Shown: positions 1 through 7,577 of the stretch, piece after piece
Numbering within the stretch: the first letter of the stretch is position 1
Layout: every line of letters begins with the position of its first letter
Assembly: GCA_965178525.1 (NCBI GenBank)
Contig: CBCXVS010000081.1
Location: 1 to 25,560, forward strand
Length of the DNA: 25,560 nucleotides
Direction of reading: 5' to 3'
Origin: CBCXVS01 sp965178525
GTDB lineage: Bacteria; Tectomicrobia; Entotheonellia; Entotheonellales; Entotheonellaceae
Made by a program: the position numbers and the translations under genes
The notes under the pieces: generated by a model
Told to the model about the DNA's origin: nothing
Database searches by the model: none
The model's input: the letters and a program-made list of their open reading frames with translations, nothing else

Positions 1-50
1 TTTGAGGATGATTCGGTGGGCATCTGGGCTGGGCTAGGGAACCTGATCTT

Positions 51-1079
51 ATGCTATTGAGGAACAACTCTAATATCGCTCCCCTGGTTAGTGTTGTCAC
101 GCCTGTTTATAACGGGGATAAGTATATCGCTGAATGCGTTGACAGCGTGTTAGGACAGACGTATACAAACTGGGAATATATTATTGTTAATAATTGCAGT
201 ACGGATCGCACACCCGAGATTGTTCAAGCGTATGCATTACAAGATGAACGAATTCGAGTTTACCACAACCATGAGCTGATCAATGCTATACCCAACTGGA
301 ATCATGCGCTACGCCAAATATCCGCTGAGAGCAGGTATTGTAAAATGGTGCTAGCGGATGACTGGATCTTTCCCGAGTGTCTCAGCCACATGGTCGACTT
401 GGCCGAAACGTACCCATCCGTGGGAATCGTGAGCGCCTATCGGCTCGATGAAAATCAGGTCAATCTGGACGGTTTGCCCTATCCGAGCCCGGTGACGCCG
501 GGCCATGACATTGCCCGCATGTCCTTATGGCGTCAGCCTCTGCACCTCTTTGGGTCACCCACGTCTCTCTTGGTGCGTTCCGACCTCGTGCACAGCCGTA
601 AGGCCTTCTATGATGAGTCGATGATCCATGCCGATACTGCCGTATGCTTCGATATCCTGCAGGACAACGATTTTGGCTTCGTCCATCAGGTGCTCACTTT
701 TACCCGGCGTCATCATGAATCGATCACCGCCGCACTCTCACCCTACAATACAATCTTGATCGATCAGATACGCATGCTGCAAAAATATGGGCCGATCTAT
801 CTCAGCGATCCGGAGTACCGGCAACGGTTAAACGATATGATCCGGAGATACCACGGCTTTCTGGCGCGGAATCTCTTTCAGCCGGAAAGAAAAATCTTCT
901 GGGCGTATCATAGACAGATACGGCGTGAACTGGGCATTCCCTTCAGACCTACTAGGATGTTTCGTCCCTTGTGCATATGGCTATTGCAGAGCTTACTGGG
1001 CCGTCAAGCAACCCAAAGTGAGACGGCCATGAGCCAGGCCATCGATAAACTGAATACGGTTGCAAACCGTGACGTTTAA
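51..1079 (+). CDS. Family 2 glycosyltransferase
   Basis: This is a 342-residue GT-A fold glycosyltransferase that would transfer a sugar from a nucleotide-sugar to a glycan acceptor on the cytoplasmic side of the membrane. The N-terminus (residues 11-22, PLVSVVTPVYNG) is the classic GT2 opening strand. A following ECVDSVLGQTYTNWEYIIVNN segment continues the fold, and LADDW at 101-105 supplies the DXD-like metal and nucleotide-sugar site. No membrane segment is evident. ATG 51 is the first start after an in-frame stop at 9-11, with AGGGAA about ten bases upstream. The first 350 bases look AT-richer than the rest of the gene and the window, suggesting a mosaic or acquired gene. The donor and acceptor cannot be told. 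It is probably the end of a polysaccharide cluster lying to the left and not part of the B12 pathway. Confidence 0.88.
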   Translation: MLLRNNSNIAPLVSVVTPVYNGDKYIAECVDSVLGQTYTNWEYIIVNNCSTDRTPEIVQAYALQDERIRVYHNHELINAIPNWNHALRQISAESRYCKMVLADDWIFPECLSHMVDLAETYPSVGIVSAYRLDENQVNLDGLPYPSPVTPGHDIARMSLWRQPLHLFGSPTSLLVRSDLVHSRKAFYDESMIHADTAVCFDILQDNDFGFVHQVLTFTRRHHESITAALSPYNTILIDQIRMLQKYGPIYLSDPEYRQRLNDMIRRYHGFLARNLFQPERKIFWAYHRQIRRELGIPFRPTRMFRPLCIWLLQSLLGRQATQSETAMSQAIDKLNTVANRDV

Positions 1080-1089
1080 GTCCACGGTT
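1065..1089 (+). terminator. Hairpin over the glycosyltransferase stop codon
   Basis: AACCGTGAC (1065-1073) pairs with GTC (1080-1082) and ACGGTT (1084-1089), with one bulged C and the loop GTTTAA, which contains the stop codon. There is no T-run after it, so it is either a Rho-type or weak terminator or simply a stable mRNA end. The assignment rests on position and stem only. Confidence 0.35.
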
Positions 1090-1226
1090 CTTCGTGACCT
1101 TGACACCCTTCGCGGATGGGCCGCCAAAAAGTCAGGATAGCGATCTCCTTGACCCTATGCCCTCAGCTCCTGCTAACTCATGCTCCCGCTGGCTTTCAAC
1201 GCTCCCTACATGTACCATACCCTATA

Positions 1227-1272
1227 CGGTGACACCACGTGTGCGGCATCAAACCCACATGCGGCGTCACCG
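1227..1272 (+). promoter_or_regulatory. Two-tier inverted repeat upstream of the late B12 block
   Basis: CGGTGAC (1227-1233) and GTCACCG (1266-1272) are perfect inverted repeats. Inside them CGTGTG (1238-1243) can pair with CACATG, allowing one G-T wobble, separated from the outer stem by a symmetric internal loop. The structure ends three bases before a TATGAT motif. It could be an operator or an RNA hairpin, and no family is recognised. Confidence 0.35.
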
Positions 1273-1274
1273 TG

Positions 1275-1283
1275 TGATATGAT
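1275..1283 (+). promoter_or_regulatory. Possible extended -10 promoter element
   Basis: TGATATGAT fits a TGn extended -10 hexamer (TATGAT at 1278-1283). No matching -35 hexamer is visible 17 bases upstream. It would place transcription start about 115 bases before the threonine kinase. Weak evidence. Confidence 0.25.
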
Positions 1284-1382
1284 ACGTGCCTGGACACAAT
1301 CAGCTCTATATTTCCAGAGACAAGACCAAGAGGCGCGCGCCACACATACGAGCATGTTGACATTTCTTAGAAGAGGCAGATG

Positions 1383-1433
1383 ATGGCAACCAGGTCCTTA
1401 CCATCCCGTGAAAGCATCCTCCGTCATGCATGA
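1383..1433 (+). other. Possible 16-codon leader frame overlapping the kinase start
   Basis: ATG 1383 follows AGAAGAGG at good spacing, the best ribosome binding site in this leader. It opens a 16-codon frame (MATRSLPSRESILRHA) whose TGA at 1431-1433 lies just inside the kinase gene, after ATG 1426. The kinase starts themselves (GTG 1408 or ATG 1426) have no good Shine-Dalgarno. This could be a translational coupling leader, or a sign that the kinase N-terminus is frameshifted in this sequence. Confidence 0.25.
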
Positions 1434-2388
1434 GTCGACCGGTTCGGCTAGCCCAGCCGTGCGCGTTGCTCTACCCGGCACCTGTGGCGAATTGGTACAG
1501 GGAACGCTGGATGGTACACCGTGCCTCGTCTCCTGTCCGATCGAGCGCTATAGCGTAGCCGAAGTGCGTTTCGGCACCGATTCAGGGTGGCTCCTACAGC
1601 CGGACGTTCCCAAAGTCCGTGCCGCCTTGCAACACGGGTTGGCATTTCTGGGCCGGACGGCAAGTCATGGCAGCGTGCAACTCGACTCCGATCTTCCACG
1701 CGGGCGGGGCTATGGCTCCAGCACGGCGGACGTCGGCGCCATGCTCTATGCCCTGGGGCATGCGGCCGGAAGGCCTCTCACCCCAACCGAGAGCGCCGAA
1801 TTGGCGTTGCAGGTCGAACCGACGGATAGCTCCCTCTTCTCGGGTCTGGCATTATGGGACCACCGAGACGGCCAACTCTACGAGAACCTGGGTCCTCCGC
1901 CTGCCCTCACCGTCATCGTGTTGGATCCCGGCGGCCAGGTCGATACCGTTGCCTACAATCGCTTCGATCATCGGGCCGCCCTACGTACGCTGGCGCCGCT
2001 ACATCGCGAGGCGTTCCAGGTTCTACGGGAGGGCATGACACGAGACGATGCGCAAGCGGTTGGGACCGCAGCGACGCTCAGTGCGACTGCACACCAGGCT
2101 ATTCTCCCCAATCCCTTGTTGGAGTCGGCTGTGCGGCTAGCACGTGACGTAGGGGCACTGGGGCTCTGCCGCGCGCATAGTGGCACTGTGCTCGGACTGC
2201 TACTCAACCCCGATCCGACGGAAGTGGCGCGTGTCACCACGGTAGCTCGGCAACGCTTCGCCCCTGAGATTGCCGTCTTCAGCCTGCCTTTAGTGAGCGG
2301 CGGACCGCGCCTGCTCACGACTGACACGGGTCACGTGCTGTCCCCCCTATCCGGCATTGGACAGCAGAATGCAAAGGCATCGGGGTGA
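1408..2388 (+). CDS. pduX: L-threonine kinase, GHMP family (PduX-like)
   Basis: Phosphorylates L-threonine with ATP to give L-threonine O-3-phosphate, the substrate of CobD next door. This feeds the (R)-1-aminopropanol-2-phosphate arm of cobalamin in the cytosol. At 326 residues it has GHMP kinase architecture: an N-terminal ALPGTCGELVQG strand (about 22-33), the glycine/serine-rich ATP loop PRGRGYGSSTADVGA (about 97-111), and a C-terminal GLCRAHSGTVLGLLL segment (about 252-266) corresponding to GHMP motif 3. GTG 1408 gives the longest product; ATG 1426, only 18 bases later, is equally plausible because neither has a clear ribosome binding site. cbiB follows after 3 bases. The gene order kinase-cbiB-cobD strongly supports the PduX role over another GHMP kinase such as homoserine kinase. 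Confidence 0.85.
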   Translation: MKASSVMHESTGSASPAVRVALPGTCGELVQGTLDGTPCLVSCPIERYSVAEVRFGTDSGWLLQPDVPKVRAALQHGLAFLGRTASHGSVQLDSDLPRGRGYGSSTADVGAMLYALGHAAGRPLTPTESAELALQVEPTDSSLFSGLALWDHRDGQLYENLGPPPALTVIVLDPGGQVDTVAYNRFDHRAALRTLAPLHREAFQVLREGMTRDDAQAVGTAATLSATAHQAILPNPLLESAVRLARDVGALGLCRAHSGTVLGLLLNPDPTEVARVTTVARQRFAPEIAVFSLPLVSGGPRLLTTDTGHVLSPLSGIGQQNAKASG

Positions 2389-2391
2389 CAC

Positions 2392-3324
2392 ATGTGGTCT
2401 GTGCTTGAAGGTTCCGCACCTGTGCTGCTGGCATTCATTCTGGATCGCGTCTTAGGCGACCCGCCCAACCCTTTCCACCCAGTTGCCTGGATGGGCAGTA
2501 CGATTGGTCTCGCCCGGCGTTGGGCCCCACGCCGGAGACGGTGGCGGCCGCTGCTGTATGGCGCCGCACTCGGGCTCGGAGGCGTTGCCGTCATGGTCCT
2601 CGTCGGGGTGTGGCTACGTCAGCTTTTGCTCTGGTTACCCTGGCCCTGGCAGTGGCTCGCCGAAGCCTACATCCTCAAAATGACCTTTGCCCTACACGGC
2701 TTGGCCTGGGCTGCTCAGCAGGTGCAACAGGCCCTGGAAGCCCACGATTTACCCAGAGCCCGCCATCTGCTAGGCTGGCATCTGGTCAGCCGCGATACCG
2801 CGCAGCTTAGCCCGTCCGAGGTGGCCGCGGCCACGGTGGAATCCGTCGCTGAGAACGCCTCGGACGGTATTGTCGCGCCGTTGTTCTACTATGCCCTGGG
2901 CGGATTGCCCGCGGCCCTGGCGTATCGCTTTGTCAACACGGCTGATTCCATGCTAGGCTACCATGATCGAGAGCGCGAATGGTTGGGTAAAGTCCCGGCC
3001 CGGCTGGATGATCTGGTCAATCTGATCCCGGCCCGGCTGACCGCGGTGCTCATTATCCTCGCTGCCCTGGTGCTGGGCAAAGATGCCCGGCTGGCCTGGC
3101 GCATATGGCGGCAAGATGCCCATCGTACACCAAGCCCAAATTCGGGCCATCCAATGAGCAGTATGGCCGGCACCTTGCGGGTCGAATTGGACAAATTTGG
3201 TTACTACCGGCTGGCGCCAGGCTATCGGTTTGCCGAAGCGGCAGACATCGCCAAAGCCGTGCGCCTGCTCTATGGGGCCATCGCCTTGGCCACGGTCGGC
3301 TTTGTCGGTCTACTGATGCTATAA
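2392..3324 (+). CDS. cbiB: Adenosylcobinamide-phosphate synthase CbiB
   Basis: Integral membrane enzyme that amide-links aminopropanol phosphate to the f-propionate of adenosylcobyric acid, giving adenosylcobinamide phosphate (the CbiB/CobD family; naming differs between aerobic and anaerobic systems). The family signature FILDRVLGDPPNPFHPVAWMG occupies residues 16-36. The second signature, beginning VESVAENASDGIVAPLFYYA at about 149, continues into FVNTADSMLGY. Hydrophobic segments lie near 64-90, 205-225 and 290-310. Its 310 residues match the usual length. The ATG follows GGGGTGA and comes 3 bases after the kinase stop, so the genes are probably translationally coupled. CobD, which makes its co-substrate, is immediately downstream. 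Confidence 0.95.
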   Translation: MWSVLEGSAPVLLAFILDRVLGDPPNPFHPVAWMGSTIGLARRWAPRRRRWRPLLYGAALGLGGVAVMVLVGVWLRQLLLWLPWPWQWLAEAYILKMTFALHGLAWAAQQVQQALEAHDLPRARHLLGWHLVSRDTAQLSPSEVAAATVESVAENASDGIVAPLFYYALGGLPAALAYRFVNTADSMLGYHDREREWLGKVPARLDDLVNLIPARLTAVLIILAALVLGKDARLAWRIWRQDAHRTPSPNSGHPMSSMAGTLRVELDKFGYYRLAPGYRFAEAADIAKAVRLLYGAIALATVGFVGLLML

Positions 3325-3348
3325 GCTCTGTTCCTGCTGGAGATTGAC

Positions 3349-4536
3349 ATGCTCCCTGTCCCACGTCCCGCCGTACAACAGATCACCGATGTGGTCCACG
3401 GCGCGCTGGATTTTGTTGAGTTGGAACGTCTTGGCCTAGAACCGGAGGCCATCCTGGACTTCAGTGTCAATGGCAATCCCTACGGCCCCTCACCGGCGGT
3501 GCAGGACGCGATAATACACGTACCTGTGAATCGTTATCCAGATCGAGACGCGCTAGCGCTACGTCGCGCCCTCGCACGGCACCTACAGGTTGCACCAGAA
3601 CACATTATGGCAGGAAACGGCAGCATGGAGCTGGTGTGGTTGATTGCGTTGGCCTTCCTGCGCCCGGGTGATACGGTTCTCGTGTTGCAGCCCACCTTTG
3701 GCGAGTACGTCCGGGCAGCCCGCCTGATGGATGCCACCATCCATACCTGCCCGGCCCGGCCCGAGACGGCTTTCCATATCGATACGGATGCCATGACCCG
3801 CGCCTTGCGGCAGGTCACGCCACGGCTCGTTTTTCTCTGTAATCCGAATAATCCGACGGGAACGTACATCCCTGTGGAAACCATCGCGGTCTGGGCTCAC
3901 ATCGCACCGCAGACGCTGTTCATTGTCGACGAGGCCTACCTCACCTTCAGCGCTGGCGTCCCCTCGGTGTTGACGGTGCAGACGCCTAACATGTTGGTGC
4001 TACGTTCCATGACCAAAGCCTACGCGCTAGCCGGCATGCGCCTGGGTTATGCGGTCGGACACCCGGCTGTACTCGAGGCTTTATGCAAGGTCCGCCCGCC
4101 TTGGAGTGTCAATGCGCTCGCGCAAGCCGCTGGCATCGCAGCCCTAGACGACGCCGCGCATCTCGAACGATCCCTGCTGCAGTTGACCCAGGCAAAAACC
4201 GTCTTGGTACAAGGCTTGCGAGAGCTGGGTCTCGCACCGGTACCTTCGACAACGCATTTTTTCTTGACCGAGGTCGGCAATGCGGCAGCGTGCCGCCAAG
4301 CCTTGTTGCGCTACGGCCTCCTTGTGCGCGATTGCACCTCCTTCGGTCTCCCGGCGTATATTCGGGTGGCCACGCGCTGTCCGGAAGAAAATGTCAAGTT
4401 ATTAAAAGCTCTCAGCTCTCAGCTCTCAGCTAAAGAAGAAAAAGAGCAGGCCATGACGCGTTGGAGCAGCATGCCTAGACACCGTGAGTCCATAGAGCAT
4501 CATACGTTTCTCACATGGCTGACAGCTGCGAGCTGA
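3349..4536 (+). CDS. cobD: Threonine-phosphate decarboxylase CobD with repeat-encoded tail
   Basis: PLP-dependent fold type I enzyme that decarboxylates L-threonine O-3-phosphate to (R)-1-aminopropanol O-2-phosphate for CbiB. The opening LDFSVNGNPYGPSPAVQ (about 36-52) is typical of CobD. CNPNNPTGTY and the DEAYLTFS segment bind PLP, and the Schiff-base lysine is K223 in SMTKAYALAGMRLGY. ATG 3349 follows GGAG at 7-base spacing. At 395 residues it is about 35-40 longer than usual: family homology ends near NVKLLKAL (about 353). The rest (SSQLSAKEEK onward) is encoded by a repeat-flanked insertion at 4407-4548. The tail is unlikely to be functional, and the catalytic domain appears intact. Confidence 0.93.
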   Translation: MLPVPRPAVQQITDVVHGALDFVELERLGLEPEAILDFSVNGNPYGPSPAVQDAIIHVPVNRYPDRDALALRRALARHLQVAPEHIMAGNGSMELVWLIALAFLRPGDTVLVLQPTFGEYVRAARLMDATIHTCPARPETAFHIDTDAMTRALRQVTPRLVFLCNPNNPTGTYIPVETIAVWAHIAPQTLFIVDEAYLTFSAGVPSVLTVQTPNMLVLRSMTKAYALAGMRLGYAVGHPAVLEALCKVRPPWSVNALAQAAGIAALDDAAHLERSLLQLTQAKTVLVQGLRELGLAPVPSTTHFFLTEVGNAAACRQALLRYGLLVRDCTSFGLPAYIRVATRCPEENVKLLKALSSQLSAKEEKEQAMTRWSSMPRHRESIEHHTFLTWLTAAS

Positions 4537-4548
4537 CAGCTGAAAGCT
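4407..4548. repeat. Inverted pair of heptamer arrays at the cobD/cobC junction
   Basis: Left array 4407-4431 is AGCTCTC repeated three times plus AGCT. Right array 4524-4548 is a degenerate AGCTGAN array. The reverse complement of the left matches the right at 22 of 25 positions, with 92 bases between them, so the transcript could fold into a 25-bp imperfect stem. The unit supplies the last 40 or so codons of cobD and ends 6 bases before the cobC start. There is no recoding gene inside and no obvious target duplication. Confidence 0.7.
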
Positions 4549-4554
4549 ATTTTC

Positions 4555-5199
4555 ATGCACTTACTTTTAGTACGGCATGGGGAGACGGACTGGAACGCAG
4601 CGAAGCGGCTTCAGGGTCAAACGGATGTCCCGCTCAATACGGTAGGACAACGCCAGGCAGCAGCCGTAGCGCGGGTGCTCGCCGCCAGGACCGTTCACGC
4701 CGTGTATGCGAGCCCTTTACAACGTGCCTGGGACACCGCGTGGGGGATCGCGGCTTCGCTAGGTCTCACGGTTCAACCGGAGGCACGACTGCAGGAAATG
4801 GCCTTTGGCGCCTGGGAAGGCTTGACGTATGCTGAGATCCAACAACGAGACCCGCATAGATTAGCGGCTTGGCATGAGAACCCGCTGCAGGTGGCGCCAC
4901 CGGGCGGTGAAACCTTGACACAGGTGGCCGACCGTGTCCACACTGTGCTGCGGGATATGGGCGTCACGTGCCGGGAACAGACCGCGGTGCTGGTGGCCCA
5001 TGGAGGTCCCTTGCGGATCCTCCTCTGCCTGGCTCTGGGACTCTCGCCCCAAGCCCACTGGCAGTTTGCCATCTCTCCCGCTTCTGTGTCGGAACTTCAT
5101 CTCTACGACCAGGGCGCGATGTTGATGCGCCTGAATGATACCTCCCACCTCAACGAGGCAGATGATGGCAGCACAAGTCGTTATGATTCAAGGCAGTAG
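4555..5199 (+). CDS. cobC: Alpha-ribazole phosphatase / histidine phosphatase CobC
   Basis: Removes the 5'-phosphate from alpha-ribazole phosphate or adenosylcobalamin phosphate in nucleotide loop assembly. It is a histidine phosphatase superfamily member: LLVRHGETDWN places the phospho-accepting His at residue 8, with R7 and a second active-site His in VLVAHGGPLRI near the C-terminus. LQEMAFGAWEG carries the general acid region. The ATG follows only a weak GAAAG, right after the heptamer array. The 3' end overlaps cbiP by about 38 bases, so the last dozen residues (NEADDGSTSRYDSRQ) are probably not conserved. Other histidine phosphatases share the motif; the assignment to CobC rests on the B12 neighbourhood. 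Confidence 0.85.
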   Translation: MHLLLVRHGETDWNAAKRLQGQTDVPLNTVGQRQAAAVARVLAARTVHAVYASPLQRAWDTAWGIAASLGLTVQPEARLQEMAFGAWEGLTYAEIQQRDPHRLAAWHENPLQVAPPGGETLTQVADRVHTVLRDMGVTCREQTAVLVAHGGPLRILLCLALGLSPQAHWQFAISPASVSELHLYDQGAMLMRLNDTSHLNEADDGSTSRYDSRQ

Positions 5200-6673
5200 C
5201 TCTTCCGCCGGCAAAAGTTTGATGGTCACGGCACTGTGCCGAATGTTGGCCCGCCGCGGCATGCGGGTCGCCCCCTTTAAAGCACAAAATATGTCCAACA
5301 ATGCGGCGGTGTGTGCCGACGGCTCCGAGATTGGCCGCTCGCAGGAGGTGCAAGCGGTTGCGGCAGGTGTGGCGCCCAGCGCCGAGATGAACCCGGTTCT
5401 GCTAAAACCGGAAGGAAACGCCCGCTCTCAGGTGATTGTGATGGGCCGTCCCTGGCACACCGCTTCGGCACGCGAGTATTATCGTCACAAATCAGAACTA
5501 TGGCCTCTGGTGACGTCGGCGCTCGACCGCTTACGGGCCGACCATGACGTCGTGGTCATCGAAGGCGCCGGCAGTCCGGCTGAACTCAATCTTCGTGCCG
5601 GCGATATTGTCAATATGGCGATGGCATGTTATGCACAGGCGCCCGTGCTACTGGTCGGCGATATCGATCGGGGGGGTATTTTCGCCCAGCTCCTCGGGAC
5701 CGTGTGGCTTTTGCAGCCTGAAGAGCGGGCCTTAGTGCAGGGTTTTGTGGTCAATAAGTTCCGGGGGGACCCCACCCTTTTTACCGACGGTGTGCGCATT
5801 TTGGAAGCGCGCGGCGGGGTGCCCGTGTTGGGCGTTGTGCCCTTCGTTCCGGATCTCGCCATACCGGAAGAGGATTCCGCCGTTTTGGACATCCCAAGCG
5901 TCATCATGCCCAGAGCTGAGCACAGCATCGATATTGCGGTGATTCGCCTACCCCGCATCGCGAATTTTGACGACTTCGCTCTCCTCGCGGCCGAAACCGG
6001 CGTGCGGCTGCGCTATGTCAGCTCTCGGGCTGGGCTGGGCGAGCCGCAGGCGGTCATTCTCCCCGGCACCAAGAGCACCATGTCGGATCTGACCTGGCTG
6101 CGCCAGCAAGGCCTAGACCAGGCTATCCAAGCGCTCGCGGCCAAGGGCGTCCCGGTCGTCGGCATCTGTGGCGGCTACCAGATGCTCGGACACACGATCC
6201 GCGATCCGCAGCTCGTCGAAGGGGATGTCGAGCATACGGCAGGTCTGGGATTGCTCCCGATCGAAACGATCTTCGAGCCCGTTAAAGCCACGCATCAGGC
6301 CGAGGCCCGTATTCTGCAAGGACCGGGATGGCTGCAGGCGCTTGCTAACGCCACGATCCAAGGCTACGAAATTCATATGGGCGCCACGATCAGCACGCAA
6401 CCCTGGCTCACCATTACCCAACGCAGTGGCGCCACCACCCATGTGACCGATGGCGCCGTCGACACGGAGGGACGGGTATGGGGCTGCTATCTGCACGGTC
6501 TGTTTGGCAACGAAACCCTGCGCCGAGTCTGGCTGCGCTCTCTGGGATGGCGTGAGGCGGCCCACGCGGCCCAGAGGCCGACCACGTTAGAAGCGGCGCT
6601 CGATCACCTGGCCGATGAGGTCGAAGCGAGCCTGGACATGCAACGATTGGAGACCATCATATGGGGCGAATGA
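5162..6673 (+). CDS. cbiP: Adenosylcobyric acid synthase CbiP (glutamine-hydrolysing)
   Basis: Amidates carboxylates b, d, e and g of adenosylcobyrinic acid a,c-diamide using glutamine and ATP, giving cobyric acid. The N-terminal dethiobiotin-synthetase-like domain starts with VVMIQGSSSSAGKS and contains KAQNMSNNAAVC and EGAGSPAELNL. The C-terminal class I amidotransferase domain has nucleophile C336 in VVGICGGYQMLG and the catalytic His in YLHGLFGN (H445). I prefer ATG 5162 or 5165 after GAGG over the upstream ATG 5135, because the conserved fold begins immediately afterwards; this gives 503 residues, normal for the family. It overlaps the end of cobC and overlaps cobU by 4 to 13 bases, indicating a coupled operon. 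Confidence 0.96.
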   Translation: MMAAQVVMIQGSSSSAGKSLMVTALCRMLARRGMRVAPFKAQNMSNNAAVCADGSEIGRSQEVQAVAAGVAPSAEMNPVLLKPEGNARSQVIVMGRPWHTASAREYYRHKSELWPLVTSALDRLRADHDVVVIEGAGSPAELNLRAGDIVNMAMACYAQAPVLLVGDIDRGGIFAQLLGTVWLLQPEERALVQGFVVNKFRGDPTLFTDGVRILEARGGVPVLGVVPFVPDLAIPEEDSAVLDIPSVIMPRAEHSIDIAVIRLPRIANFDDFALLAAETGVRLRYVSSRAGLGEPQAVILPGTKSTMSDLTWLRQQGLDQAIQALAAKGVPVVGICGGYQMLGHTIRDPQLVEGDVEHTAGLGLLPIETIFEPVKATHQAEARILQGPGWLQALANATIQGYEIHMGATISTQPWLTITQRSGATTHVTDGAVDTEGRVWGCYLHGLFGNETLRRVWLRSLGWREAAHAAQRPTTLEAALDHLADEVEASLDMQRLETIIWGE

Positions 6674-7248
6674 TTCTGATCCTGGGTGGCGTGCGCAGTG
6701 GCAAAAGTGACTACGCGCAAGAATTGGCGCAGGATCTCGGGCAAGACCGTGTCCTTTTTGTGGCCACGGCAGCCGCCGGCGATGCCGAGATGGCTCGGCG
6801 CATCGCGGCGCACCAGCAGTCCCGCCCCCCGGCATGGCGCACCTTGGAAGCCCCCCGCGATGTGGCGGCGGCCATGCGCACGCATCTCGGCGACGCCACC
6901 GTGGTGCTGCTAGACTGCATGACGTTGCTGGTGAGCAACGTCATGCTCGCCCTAGGCGACACGCCGGATGCGGCTCGCGCCGAGCAGGCCATACAGGACG
7001 AAGTCCAGGCCTTGTGGCAAACGTGTGCGACGAGTCCGGCCACCTACATTGTCGTCAGCAACGAAGTCGGGCTGGGACTGGTGCCCGAGAACCCGCTGGG
7101 CCGACTTTACCGCGATCTGTTAGGCAAGGCCAATCAACTGCTGGCGGCACACGCTGACAACGTCTATCTGATGATTGCCGGCCTAGCCGTGGAACTCAAA
7201 GCCCTCGCTGTCTCTAGACGCGGCAGTGAACGCATCAGCGTGACGTGA
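6661..7248 (+). CDS. cobU: Adenosylcobinamide kinase / cobinamide-phosphate guanylyltransferase CobU
   Basis: Bifunctional enzyme that phosphorylates adenosylcobinamide and then transfers GMP to give AdoCbi-GDP, the substrate of CobS. The P-loop GGVRSGKS lies at residues 9-16. RRIAAHQQSRPPAW carries H51, matching the guanylylated His of the family, and VSNEVGLGLVPENPLGRLYRD is the characteristic C-terminal block. At 195 residues it is a normal length. ATG 6661 or ATG 6670 can serve; the latter overlaps the cbiP stop as ATGA. This is the last B12 gene of the left block: the next three genes are of a different pathway. GACGAT/ATCGTC around 7247-7269 could form a small hairpin after the stop. 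Confidence 0.96.
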   Translation: MGRMILILGGVRSGKSDYAQELAQDLGQDRVLFVATAAAGDAEMARRIAAHQQSRPPAWRTLEAPRDVAAAMRTHLGDATVVLLDCMTLLVSNVMLALGDTPDAARAEQAIQDEVQALWQTCATSPATYIVVSNEVGLGLVPENPLGRLYRDLLGKANQLLAAHADNVYLMIAGLAVELKALAVSRRGSERISVT

Positions 7249-7286
7249 CGATAACCGCGGTCGATCGTCAACAAGGAGATACCTGA

Positions 7287-7547
7287 ATGAACACGCGCGA
7301 GATCGTACTGCAACATTTGGCTGAAGTGATCGATGCCTATGGATCGTTCCCCTTTCCAGACGATGTCACCGACGAGACGAAGCTGGACGTCTTCTGGCTC
7401 GGCTCCGTGGTCTATACGGCCTTTATCAGCCGTCTGGAGGAGGAAGTGGGCTATATTTCCGCCGCTATATTAGAAGGCGCAGCGTATCCGGAGACCATCG
7501 GGGACTTGGTGCGGCTCTATGAAAACGCGGCGGAAGGAAAAGTCTAA
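7287..7547 (+). CDS. Acyl-carrier-protein-like small protein
   Basis: An 86-residue acidic helical protein with the layout of an acyl or peptidyl carrier protein. The segment LDVFWLGSVVYTAFISRLEEEVG aligns with the carrier consensus LDSLxxVELxxxLEEEFG, placing the putative phosphopantetheine serine at S40. The usual DSL triad is replaced by GSV, so loading is likely but not certain. A strong AAGGAG ribosome binding site precedes the ATG. The stop is close to the ligase gene, whose likely ATG lies 30 bases on, which suggests that the ligase charges this carrier. It shows no link to cobalamin chemistry. If S40 is not modified it may be a degenerate partner protein. Confidence 0.65.
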   Translation: MNTREIVLQHLAEVIDAYGSFPFPDDVTDETKLDVFWLGSVVYTAFISRLEEEVGYISAAILEGAAYPETIGDLVRLYENAAEGKV

Positions 7548-7577
7548 CGCGTTGTGCCTACAAGAAGTGGGACCCGT

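Larger units (their letters stand above)
1090..1407 (+). other. Leader region before the late B12 block
   Basis: About 318 bases without a convincing gene. Small open frames here (1094-1282, 1180-1383) have no family resemblance. The region holds a hairpin (1227-1272), a TGATATGAT extended -10-like motif (1275-1283) and a possible 16-codon leader frame starting at 1383 after AGAAGAGG. I see none of the conserved blocks of a cobalamin riboswitch here, unlike the leader at 13.0 kb. Confidence 0.5.

Noticed and set aside
1094..1383. Small overlapping frames between the glycosyltransferase and the kinase
   Set aside because: They have Pro-, Thr- and His-rich, non-conserved-looking translations, overlap each other and span the hairpin and promoter-like motif.
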